From Polytrichum commune (lineage: Eukaryota; Streptophyta; Polytrichopsida; Polytrichales; Polytrichaceae), in NCBI GenBank assembly GCA_950295325.1, contig OX485803.1, positions 15,314,001 through 15,378,000 of the forward strand: a stretch of DNA of 64,000 bases, in the 5' to 3' direction. A model generated the notes under the pieces. That model saw only the letters and a program-made list of their open reading frames with translations, was not told where the DNA came from and did no database searches. Shown piece by piece: positions 23,431 to 33,007 of this stretch. The translations under genes were made by a program, and so were the position numbers. Within the stretch, counting starts at the first letter, position 1; every line of letters begins with the position of its first letter.

Positions 23431-24564
23431 GGGGCGGTTTACACTATGGACCATGAAGTTGGACCAGGGCTCTGCAAGGCAGCTGATTGGTTGTTGAAGT
23501 TCTCCCGGGACAACTTCGGTTTACACTAAGGAAAAAATGGCAAAGGGACCATGGAGGTCGAGGTCCCCAAAATATAATTTTTCAGGCCTAATAAATGCAC
23601 CGACATGGTCCAACGGGTTTTGCATTGAGAGAGCCAAGAGAGGTGGTCTGGTAGGAAAAGGCAAGGGCCCATGTTAGAGAAATACCATTTCAATAATTCT
23701 TTAATGAATCTACCTTTTAAGCACCTTAATTATACCATGGCCCATGAGACATACCAGCACTACCTTGCCCTACCCCTTAAACCGGCTCACACGTGTTTCA
23801 CCAAACAACGCGGGACATCTAGAACTCAAGAATTCAAGTGCAGATTTGTTTTTTTGGTCTACCAAATGCAATGTTTGGAATTATGGGGCTTGTAATATAC
23901 CGTTGGAAAGGTCTTGAAAATACCTTTCCAACAGTATATTACACACCCCAATATGCTTACAAAATGAAGTTGAAAAAGAAAAAAGAAAAATCTGTAGTGG
24001 TTTAGTGATTGTAGATCAGGGTAGTCAAAAGAAGCGCAATGGGAAATCTTCTAACATTAATTATCAAAGAATTGAAAATTAGTGTTGAGCAAGGTAGGGT
24101 GGTAACAACATTAAATATAATCAAACACTAAATATCCTATTTAGTGTAGTGACAACACAAGGTACACGTCACATGTAAATTACATTGAGCATGTACAAAT
24201 TAAATTGCTCATTTTATTTTATTTAAAAAAAATTGTTGTGAGAAGATTTGCAAGCCACATCTTCGACACATTTAACAAGAGGTGAAGACAAGTGAAGCCC
24301 AAGAGAAGACAAGGAATGATCAAACTTAAATTTTTTTCAAAATTGCCCTTTTTGGGCATGTATTAAAAAAATCAGCACCTTCACTTTTTGGTGTGTGGTC
24401 ATTCCTCTTGGTCCACATTCGGTTTACACCTAGTGAGGGGCCCATGAACCATGAAAACTAATATTTTAGTAACTCGGACAATGGAAGTCGTCCCATGAAG
24501 TCGTCCCACGCAAAATAGGCCTCTTACGTGGGACGACTTCATGGTCCATAGTGTAAACCGCCCC
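23431..24564. mobile_element. Harbinger-type element family H2 (1134 bp, non-autonomous)
   Basis: About 30-bp nearly perfect inverted ends (GGGGCGGTTTACACTATGG then ACCATGAAGT), flanked by TAA at 23428-23430 and 24565-24567. No transposase. The interior has two strong hairpins (23890-23942 and 24493-24544) and a ~110-bp segment shared with 29719-29820. Confidence 0.87.
24493..24544. other. Perfect 18-bp-arm hairpin inside H2
   Basis: CCATGAAGTCGTCCCACG at 24493-24510 pairs with its exact complement at 24527-24544 around a 16-base loop. It abuts the right terminal repeat. Confidence 0.85.
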
Positions 24565-25044
24565 TAAACTACACCCACCAACAACGAGAGAGACTTCAAA
24601 TAGAGACTAGAGAGTCCCGAATCCCTTCAAATTGGTAATACCATTTTGGAGTTTATGGTGGCCACTCATGGCCGAGGCATGCAGGAGAATATGTGAAGAG
24701 GTCCTATCCGCGAGAGGATACATGGCCACGTACATAAAAAAGCACCATGTGTTGGAGGCTTAGAGGCCTGAAAACCGGGCAGCAATGATGCCCAAAAAAA
24801 AAAAAAGTCTTGAATAACCTAGAGGATAACATGATTCTAATATAAGGTAGAGCTCGTGACTCAGACGACCCCGGGGTGACGCATGCCAAAAATAATCTCA
24901 ATATATTATGTGATCTGGAATTTTGATCTGACCCTTGTGTGTGTAATAGTGTATTGACATGTCCCCGGTTTAGCAGCTAGGAAAGCCATTGCTACAACGG
25001 TATTAAGGGTCTAATGCTTTAATTAGATTCTCATGTGCTTATAA

Positions 25045-25566
25045 GGGCCACTTCACACATGACATTTAGGGCCACTTCACACACGAGACTGAGAGCCCGT
25101 GGTCATTACACTTCAAGCACTCTCATTGGTGGAAAAGGCGGAGCCGGTCCAATTCGCTTCACACTACGCTTGAGGGACCAACGGCGTATGTGAATACAAG
25201 ATGGATGTAAAGTCCACGTGGATTCCTACATGGCATCGAATGGATCATGTTTCGTGGTCACTTGGACAATTTTCAAAAACCACTTCTTGGAGGTAGGCCT
25301 AACACAAAACCGGGAGACCATGACACTTCGAACGCTTACAACTGTTGTTTTATTCTATTTTATCACAAGTGGGGACATGCATGAATAGAAATTCATTAAA
25401 ATGGCATTTGGTTGAGGGCCTGGTCACATATTACTTCACACCACACTTGAGGATCCGTGACCACACTACGTGATTTTGGAGGTGTCTTGGGATGGCCTTT
25501 GGACACTTTCTTGTGGGCTCTCACAATTCCATGGTCACGGCTCTTGGCTTGTGTGTGAAGTGGCCC
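25045..25566. mobile_element. Harbinger-type MITE family M, copy 2 (reverse orientation)
   Basis: A full family M unit runs 25069-25566, reverse to copy 1. An extra partial terminal repeat (GGGCCACTTCACACATGAC) lies at 25045. The outermost flanks are TAA at 25042-25044 and 25567-25569. Confidence 0.82.
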
Positions 25567-25569
25567 TAA

Positions 25570-25896
25570 GGCCCATGACCATCGCATTGTAAGATCCCTA
25601 ATTGGTCGATGAGGTTGAGACTGTCAAAGTTCACTTCACACTACAATGTAAAGGCCTAAGGGGGTCCAAAGAAACTATCATGGATGAAAAGCTTCCATGG
25701 ATTCTAACATGACAAATTATAGATAATGTGTTTTTGGTTTGTTGGAATTTGTGTCAGGTCTACCTCCAATAGGTAGGTCTGACACACATTCCAACAAACC
25801 ATGTTAGTTAAATAGTTGGTACGGCCTTTTGATGAGAGTCGAGGGCCCTCACAATTACATGGCCACGACCCTTGGCTCATGTATGTGAAATGGCCC
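25570..25896. mobile_element. Family M-related 327-bp MITE adjoining copy 2
   Basis: Starts GGCCCATGACC and ends ATGTGAAATGGCCC, with TAA on both sides (25567-25569 and 25897-25899). It shares the left TAA with the neighbouring family M copy. It contains a long hairpin at 25736-25800. Confidence 0.7.
25736..25800. other. Long near-perfect hairpin, ~29-bp arms, 5-base loop
   Basis: GGTTTGTTGGAAT followed by TGTGTCAG and TCTACCT pairs with its complement after loop CCAAT. There are one or two single-base differences between the arms. It has the geometry of a small-RNA precursor. Confidence 0.75.
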
Positions 25897-25899
25897 TAA

Positions 25900-27965
25900 G
25901 TGCCAAAATAGTGAGGAAGCAAGCAAAATGAGGAGTCGGCTTCCCTAACGTAGGTGTATTGCCCTATTGTAGCCACTTTCAAGTTCCAACTCACACATTC
26001 ATTTTTGATTGTTGGATTAAATTATATGGGTCTTAAATGGTTACTTCCGACTAGCCCATTATGCCTAGTACCTAAACACGCGATTGGCACAAAGTAGTTA
26101 ACAAATCCACGTTAGAGGTTGTAGGCCCTTCACGTATTCTTCAAAGCTCGTATGAATATATGATACATTAACAAAGTGAAGATTCAAGTGATCATTAAAT
26201 GGTCATGATATAGGTTCCCCCAATTATGTTCACAATTGAGCCTAGAAGGGTTACCATGTTTTAAGCATGTAGTCTAATCTCTTCAAAACACATATTTTTA
26301 TGGTATTCATTCTTGGAGCCACACAAATTAGAGACCACTCAAATGTAGATGTCATTATAAGAAAAGTAACCAAATAAGGGTTGACTACCTTAATCTCGGT
26401 CAACAATTGTGGATCGTGAAGATTGTCATTATGAATTTCAAATTCGGAGTCAAGACACAAAATTCTTTAAAAGGGCATGTCCTTCGTTTAGCTGAATTTT
26501 GGCAATCTTTTGGAGAAACTCCACCGCTACACAACCCACTAAATGGTGTTAACTTGTCTATCACTTTAATAAGATTCTCATGTCCATGTGGTTACATTAA
26601 ATGCCAACACCATGAGGAACACACGCACAATGAAGAGCATATACTAAGGCAAGTGGCCCTATTGTGGACACTTCCAACTTCACATACAATTTTTTGATTG
26701 TTGGAACATGTCATGATCGGTTTCATCATGGTCAACAATGTGAAGCTCAAAGAAATTTATCATCTCAAAATTGAAATATGTAGTTGAGACACATGAGTCA
26801 TAAGATGGCAAAGTGTTAGTTCTATTTCTATTTAAGTGATCACATATGCCCTCTTAATTATCATTTGATTCTATATCCAACCTATATCCCCTAAAAAATA
26901 GTGTAGCAAGCTCTATTTATGAAGTAAACTATAAGAGAAATTACACATTACATGAATCTGACCCCATTTTAATAATCTGGATTTTCAAAGGATCCTTAGT
27001 GGCACACACTGCCTAACCATGTGCCATGGAGAGGAGGCTAAGGGCAAGTGTCATGGAGAAAATAATTGTCTCTCTTGTTCCCCTTTGGGTCTCTTCTACA
27101 ACTCCATGGGTGCCCCTTTTCTTGAATTTGATTGGTCAAAGGTCTTTGTTGGAATAAAACATGGCATTTTATTTGTGCATCGCTAAGTTCTTTTAGCGGT
27201 TATAATCTAAAAATTCAAAGGTTTATTCATGCCCAAAAGTTTCCCTCAAAATAGCTCATCTCCCATGTTTCAAGATCCTATGGATAAATATCGTTTTAAC
27301 CTCAAAAATTGTCCATGAAAATTCCACAACCAACATTGAGTGAAATGCATTGAAAAGACCCTTTCATAGGCTTGGGAAATTAGGGGGTTAGGTTCCACGT
27401 CGTTCTATTTAGACCCTTGCACGAAGTTCTCCGTAACCTAGTCCCATTTACATTGAACCCCCACACAAACATTTCAATCTCTTCTTGTCAAAAAAGACCC
27501 CACACCCATCTCTCAAACACAAAACACATAATTTGATGTGACAATAAACAATGTTTCCGGTGAATAGTGCCGGGAATAAATGTCCACCCAAAGCTCCAAA
27601 TGGCAGCTTGAATGTACGAACAATAACCGAATATTACTACTTCGTTCGGGAGGGGGGGCACAAAACATAGTCGCTATGTTCCCAGGTCAGTGGAACTAAC
27701 CCACATGGTTGAATATGTCCTTGCCCATCTAACATGCTATCACCAACCTCAACTCACCTAACACATGAACCCGAGTCAAATAACAACCACTGTAATCAAC
27801 CACAACTTAATAGAAGAGAGTGCATAGAAGCACAACTGACAAAAGTTGTGGAACCGAGGCCGTAGCCACTTTCCTTACACATGTTGGAACTCATGTGAAT
27901 ATCTTATTCATTTCAAAGTGGAAAATTTCCGTACTCATTAAACGACCATACAAGTGCCCCCTTGT
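25900..27965. other. Intergenic, dispersed repeat relics
   Basis: No gene recognised. A repeat D copy lies at about 26221-26420 (GCATGTAGTCTAATCTCTTC, TTCTTGGAGCCACAC). The frame at 26407-26697 has no known motif. Confidence 0.45.
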
Positions 27966-27967
27966 TA

Positions 27968-28391
27968 AGGTAGAAATACCATAACCCGTTAACCACCCTC
28001 TAGTTGTGCACTAGACCACCATCATAATGGTGAAGTGCCATTTCTAAAACCGATCATGGCTCGGCAACAACTTCAATGTGTGTGTACACTTAGTGTAGCC
28101 AATGGGAGTCAAGTGTTAATGTACTCATGAGGTAACCGATTCATGCATTGTTTTGTATGGAAATGCGGATTACTATGTTCGGTGTAGGGAGAATCTAGTG
28201 AACAAGTAGGGGTTTGGACAACTTTCCACTTTGAAAAATTGTAGCAATTTTTGTATAGGGCAAAAAAAAAACGAAACAACTTGCATTCTTCATGAATCCT
28301 TCTCATTTATCTTCAAAAATTATCTCATGATTGTCAGACCAGATCTTCAATGCAAATCACCTTATTTTCAGAGGTTATGGTATTTCTACCT
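27968..28391. mobile_element. TA-flanked mariner-type MITE, family K copy 2 (424 bp)
   Basis: Same ends as copy 1 (AGGTAGAAATACCATAACCC), with TA at 27966-27967 and 28392-28393. It lacks the retroposed insertion of copy 1 and so shows the ancestral site. Confidence 0.85.
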
Positions 28392-28396
28392 TATGT

Positions 28397-28560
28397 TGGG
28401 TATTGAACTCGAAATGGTTATCATATTACGAGCATGTAGTTCAATCTCTATTCAACAAGTGTCTTTTTTATATCCGTGTTTAGGAGCCACACCTAACCAC
28501 ATACCACTCCAATATAAGTTAGGTGTCCTAATAAGAGAAGTAACTGAATAAGGGCTGGCA
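28397..28560. repeat. Dispersed repeat D
   Basis: Contains GCATGTAGTTCAATCTCT, AGGAGCCACACCTAACCACA and AATATAAGTTAGGTGTC. Diverged copies lie at about 26221-26420, 57935-58100 and 63540-63680. No ends or target duplications could be defined. Confidence 0.5.
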
Positions 28561-28726
28561 CTGACAAAGGTCTGCCACAAATGTATCAACTGAACACTTA
28601 TGAGTGTAAAGGTGAACGACTTTGATGATGGTGCACTAGTGTTTTTTTATTCCCTTTCTCCACACACACTTTTGCTTTTATTTTACCAACAAACGTGGTT
28701 TGAAAGCTTGAGCTTTAGCTACCAGT

Positions 28727-28990
28727 GTCCCCGAAGATTTTTGGGCATAATCGGTGCACATTAATCAAGTGTAGAGTTGTTCCCAAGTCCAACCAGTTAC
28801 GTGCCGACAATTTTCGGTTTCTCTTTGTTGAATTCGGGTATGTTCTATAAACTCCTCTAAAAGAATCGGTATTATTTTTCATAAAGTATTGAACTTCAAC
28901 CAGCTGTTTTTCAAATGCAACCAGTTCATTTGTAACTACAAACAAGAGCCCACCCACCGCAAGGTGGGCAGTAAACCCCACCCTGCACCA
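28727..28990. repeat. Family E repeat, partial
   Basis: Begins GTCCCCGAAGATTTTTGGGC and holds the reverse complement of the AACCGGTTGAAGTTCAAG/GAGGAATCTAT core (TTGAACTTCAACCAGCTG). Confidence 0.55.
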
Positions 28991-28999
28991 AGGGGATTC

Positions 29000-31680
29000 T
29001 TGAGTAGGGTAGGACCAATGCGCTCAAATTCACGTTGGATTGCCTGATGTTGGTTTCTTTTCTTTTCATCTATAACTACATTGTTTTGTTTGCTTAGCGT
29101 GGGTTACCATTTGGAATTATGTGTTCCTTTTTTTTTAATACCGATAGTGACATTTTTTACCAACTAGGTTATATCATATTCTTCAGTGTGCACACTAATT
29201 ACACTTAATATGAACACATACACTAAACATCAATAACCCTCTGAAAGTAAGTAACATTAAATGGTAACCCACACTAATTAGACAAAGCAGTGTAGCAGTC
29301 GGTTCTCCCCGTTCCTTGGCAACTACACCATAACCTTCAATCCATCATCCAAGTCACCGATCATCAATTATGTCTTGCTTGAAGAAATTTTGGTGTTAAC
29401 TTATTTGAAGTGCGAGAATGTATAGTAAATACTTATGTACACCTAATTTTGATCCTTGCTCAAACGCTTGGTCAAATTTACCCCCCAAAAAAACTGCACT
29501 AAAAAGGATATTTAGTGTTTGATACACTAAATACAAATGCATACACTAAATGTCAATAACCCTATGAAAGTAAATAACATTAAATGTAAACTCAAACACT
29601 AAATATCAAATATGATTATATGTGAAAGTTACGTGTTTGAATTCAATGCTAGTAAGGATATGAAATCCGTGCTTCACATGAAGGTAGGTGACAGTAGGGA
29701 AGGTAGTGGCAGATTTATGTCTAACACTAATGGTCAAAGAATTAAAAAATTAGCGTTGAACATGGTGGGGTGGTAACAACATTAAATATAATCAAACACT
29801 ATATATCCTTTTTAGTGTACTTATTTTCCGGTGAGAATGCAACATGTAAGAGTGTTGTGGACTATGTTGAATCTTCTTTTAGAATTGAATACATGTTGAG
29901 ACTTGTAAGAGCGTGAGAATCTTGAGGAAACACCAACAATCGTCGATATATGCATGATTTACAAAGGTTGGGACATGCATATCTATTTTTGGTATGGGAG
30001 AGGGGAACAAGTGCTTGTCTTTTCAACTGTAACCAAATTCGTGGTTTGTCCACTAATTATGTTAAAGATGGCCACTCTTTGGAGGCTTTGGCCACGTAGA
30101 GGTTCTCATTTTTGCATGGTCAAGGTCCCTAAAGAAAGGCCCACTTAACCATAATAAGTGGAAAACAAAGGATTACGGTTATAAAGAAAGGGACAATCAT
30201 GTTGCCATACTTCAAGAAGTCTTCAAAACTACACAAAATATGATATTTAACGTTACTTACTATTTTGGAATTACACAATGCTCTAATTGTATATTGTGCA
30301 TCTCATTTTTTACCAACTATGGTTGAATTGGTTGTTTGCACATTGTAGAACATTAACATCTTTACTTGGTAAGAAATTACATTACTAGTAAAAAGATATA
30401 GGAACATGTAACTCCGAACAATACATCACATTGAGTACCGTATTTTGTGTAGTAGTAGTATAATCTCAAAATTTGAAGGGTCCGGAGAACACAATTTAAT
30501 GAACCAATTCCAACGTAGGGATGGGGTAGGGACCCAACAAACACTGCAAGAGAAGAAGAAGAAGAAGAAGAAGAAGAAAAAAAAAGGGTCTAAATTATGC
30601 AATCCAAAATGATCCAAATCATGTTCTTGCATCATTTGGACCAGCTTGCAAAGAACACATTCATGTAGACATGTCCTATTCAGACACCTATCGTGGGTGC
30701 AAAATGGTCCAATATTCTCCTAGAACATACACTTATGATACTAATTTAAGATAATACAATGGCTCATCAATTGGCACAACCAAAAAAGTCAGTGCTCAAG
30801 AAGAAGAAGAAGAAGAAGAAGAACTCCGGTCCCCGGAGGAGGCCGGAGTGAATAAAGTGTATGTTCATAAAACATCCTTGGCCATGCCCTAGGGCAATGG
30901 CGTTAGATGTAAAACTACTTCACCCTTTGCAGGGAGTAGACACTACATTAGTAACTAATAGCCATTACCGGTAACCGGTAGCATGTGACCGCCATTAGCA
31001 GAATTCATCCAATAACATGGCACTATTCTAGGGGGGGGGGGGGGAAGGTATGGTGGGTTGGAAGTTTATTTATTTAGTTATGGCAAGTCATGGAGGTTTG
31101 TGACAAGTTGTCGGTTCTCTAGCCTCTGTTTATGAACTAGTATCAAGTGTGCATATTGTATGGCGATTACGTTGATTTGTTTGAATGTATTGTTGATGTT
31201 CACGACATGGAGTTTAAGCTTTGTTTCCAAGTTTTTCATCGATGGGATGTGTGTTGTGGCTCAACACTTGTTGAACACTTGCTCAACTCTAACCGCATGA
31301 GACACACATTGTTTCTAATCATTTAAAGAAGGTGACATATATTCAATTTGAAAGTTTTGTCACAATTTAATCACCTTAATCTCATTTTTCTTTGACATTG
31401 GATCTCTCTCTAGCTAGCTAGATAAACAATGCATTTAATGCACATCATAAGAGACCAAACCTCATGGAAGTAATTGACATAGTTGTGTGCATTTTGACAC
31501 AATTGTATGTGTTGCTTATGAGCCCGCCCAAATGTCACAAACTTATTATGGTCATTTTGGACGTTGGCATTTAAAGTGGCCCATGCCATCTTGTAATGAA
31601 GTACATACATGGCTGACTCAGTGAGGCCTGGAGAGAGGGAAAATTTTAAATTACCAAAATAAGACTGGCCACAGTTATTA
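29000..31680. other. Intergenic with simple repeats
   Basis: No gene recognised. Contains a ~110-bp segment shared with H2 at 29719-29820, (GAA)n at 30548-30577 and 30798-30825, and a G14 run at 31031-31044. Confidence 0.5.
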
Positions 31681-31770
31681 CCTTTAATGTGGCCCCGTGG
31701 GGGGAAAAGGGGACCAAGGGACACCGGGCCGGGCTGGGGGAACCCCGGCCGCGCTGCGCCCCACCCGTTC

Positions 31771-31798
31771 CCGGGTCGTCTCTCTCGTCCCCATAAAG
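31771..31798 (+). promoter_or_regulatory. Core promoter block of serine-rich gene 1
   Basis: CCGGGTCGTCTCTCT, then CCCCATAAAG (ATAAAG at 31793-31798 as a TATA-like box), about 310 bases before the ATG, in a GC-rich upstream region. The same two blocks stand before serine-rich gene 2 on the minus strand (61761-61735). CT-rich sequence after it is typical of a plant leader. Confidence 0.6.
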
Positions 31799-32107
31799 GA
31801 GCTCGCAGTCGACACACAACTCGTTTTGAAGCTCCTCGCCTCCTCCCCTCTCTCGCATCCCGTCCTCTCTCCCTTGATCCGCTCTCCTGCAGCTGGATCT
31901 CTTATCCAACTATCCACTGAATCTTTTTCTGTCACATTTGGTCCAGAATCGCCTCTGCAAACCGAGTTTTCGTGACTTGTCGGCAGCTGCATCAGAAGTG
32001 GGATGAGTTTGTAGCGGTTTCGTGGATTTGGCGATTTCGTTTCGTTTCGTTTCGTTTTCGTGTTGGCAGATCGGTGGCTTCATTTGAAGACTCGGATTAA
32101 TAGCATC

Positions 32108-32466
32108 ATGTCTTCCGTCGTGTCTACTTCGTCGTCGTCGTCGACGTCGTCGGTGTCTGGGAAGGCGAGTTCGTGTTTGTGTGCGCCCACGACTCACGCG
32201 GGCTCCTTCCGGTGTCGCTTGCACCGCACCCAGCAGTCGTGGGGGAGGCGTCCGTTGCCGAGCTCAGACGTGGACGAGATGTTCGCCTCCGAAGTGGAGG
32301 CGTCCGTAAAGGACGTCCAGCAGACCACGAAGCAGGCATCCGTTGCGTCGTCGTCGTCGTCGACTTCCCCGTTGCCGTCCCCTCCTGCTCGGCGGACGTC
32401 TCCCAGATCAGCCAACAGGCCAAGGTTATCGGTGACGTTCGCGGAAGAAGCTCAGGTCTCCGTCGG
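32108..32466 (+). CDS. Serine-rich gene 1, exon 1
   Basis: Ends in phase 2 immediately before GTGAGT. It carries the whole cysteine motif, (TCG)n-encoded serine runs at about 32128-32150 and 32345-32362, and the VTFAEEAQ block. A TTTCG pentamer repeat in the leader (32034-32058) precedes it. Confidence 0.85.
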
Positions 32467-33007
32467 GTGAGTTGCCCTTTCTACCTCTCGCCCTGGGGTT
32501 TCGTCGACGTATCCCACATTGTAGCAGACTCCCTTCCTACAATACAAAGGTGGATGGTTGTGGTTGTGGTTAAACCTCGAGATTGAACAAAACGAATGTT
32601 TTTTTTCCACCCATACGTGTGGTGTGCACGACAAATCCTTGTGGTTGTGGTCAATGGCAGGGTCATATTGTAAATCATAGAAATCTATCATTGGTTTCGG
32701 TCTTGGTCTCCGAGATTATCATCCTTGTTGGCCATAGATTAAAAGTGTTTTCCTCCTCAACTTTGTTTTCCTCAGACTACACGAGTCAGCCGAGTGTAGA
32801 GTGTGGAGTTGATCGGACATTCGACAGGTGAGGAAATTGCGTGTTCTTGTCTGATTGGTCCTCGGTATGTAAATTTGCAGAGGGCAATTTCACAACGTGA
32901 AGATGGCCACTGGGACCGGAGGCAGCTATGCATCCAAGCGGGGTGCGCGACCTGACTTGTTCAGGATGGTGAAGACCGGCACCACCACTACAAACATCTA
33001 CTTATGA
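32108..33007 (+). CDS. Serine-rich small protein, CLCAPTTHAGSFRCRLHR family (gene 1), two exons
   Basis: Exon 1 is 32108-32466 and exon 2 is 32881-33007. The donor GTGAGT follows GTCGG and the acceptor is TTTGCAG. The joined frame is 161 codons plus TGA. Residues 1-20 are Ser-rich. The motif SSCLCAPTTHAGSFRCRLHR, with two cysteines near a His and a third in FRC, is the signature of plant serine-rich-like proteins of unknown biochemical function. RTQQSWGRRPLP and a Ser/Pro/Arg-rich middle follow, then LSVTFAEEAQVSV. Exon 2 adds GQFHNVKMATGTGGSY, GARP and FRMVKTG. If the intron is retained the protein ends after 120 residues at 32470. I chose the spliced form because gene 2 keeps exon 2 in the same phase. 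The start is the first ATG in frame after the leader. Confidence 0.78.
32881..33007 (+). CDS. Serine-rich gene 1, short terminal exon
   Basis: The first base completes a glycine codon. Twenty-one bases later an internal ATG with AAG before and GCC after begins MATGTGGSYASKRGARPDLF, then RMVKTGTTTTNIYL and TGA. The exon could alternatively be read as a free 34-residue frame from 32903. It is matched residue for residue, with small whole-codon indels, by 60688-60565. Confidence 0.7.

Noticed and set aside
31410-31992. Overlapping minus-strand frames of 87-135 residues in the GC-rich region before serine-rich gene 1
   Set aside because: They run through a promoter/leader with low-complexity CT-rich sequence, overlap each other in several frames and show no motif.
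32471-32831. Additional exon of serine-rich gene 1 ending at 32827 (YTSQPSVECGVDRTFDR)
   Set aside because: It has a possible donor, but nothing similar is found in gene 2, and skipping it joins exons 1 and 2 in frame with better sites.
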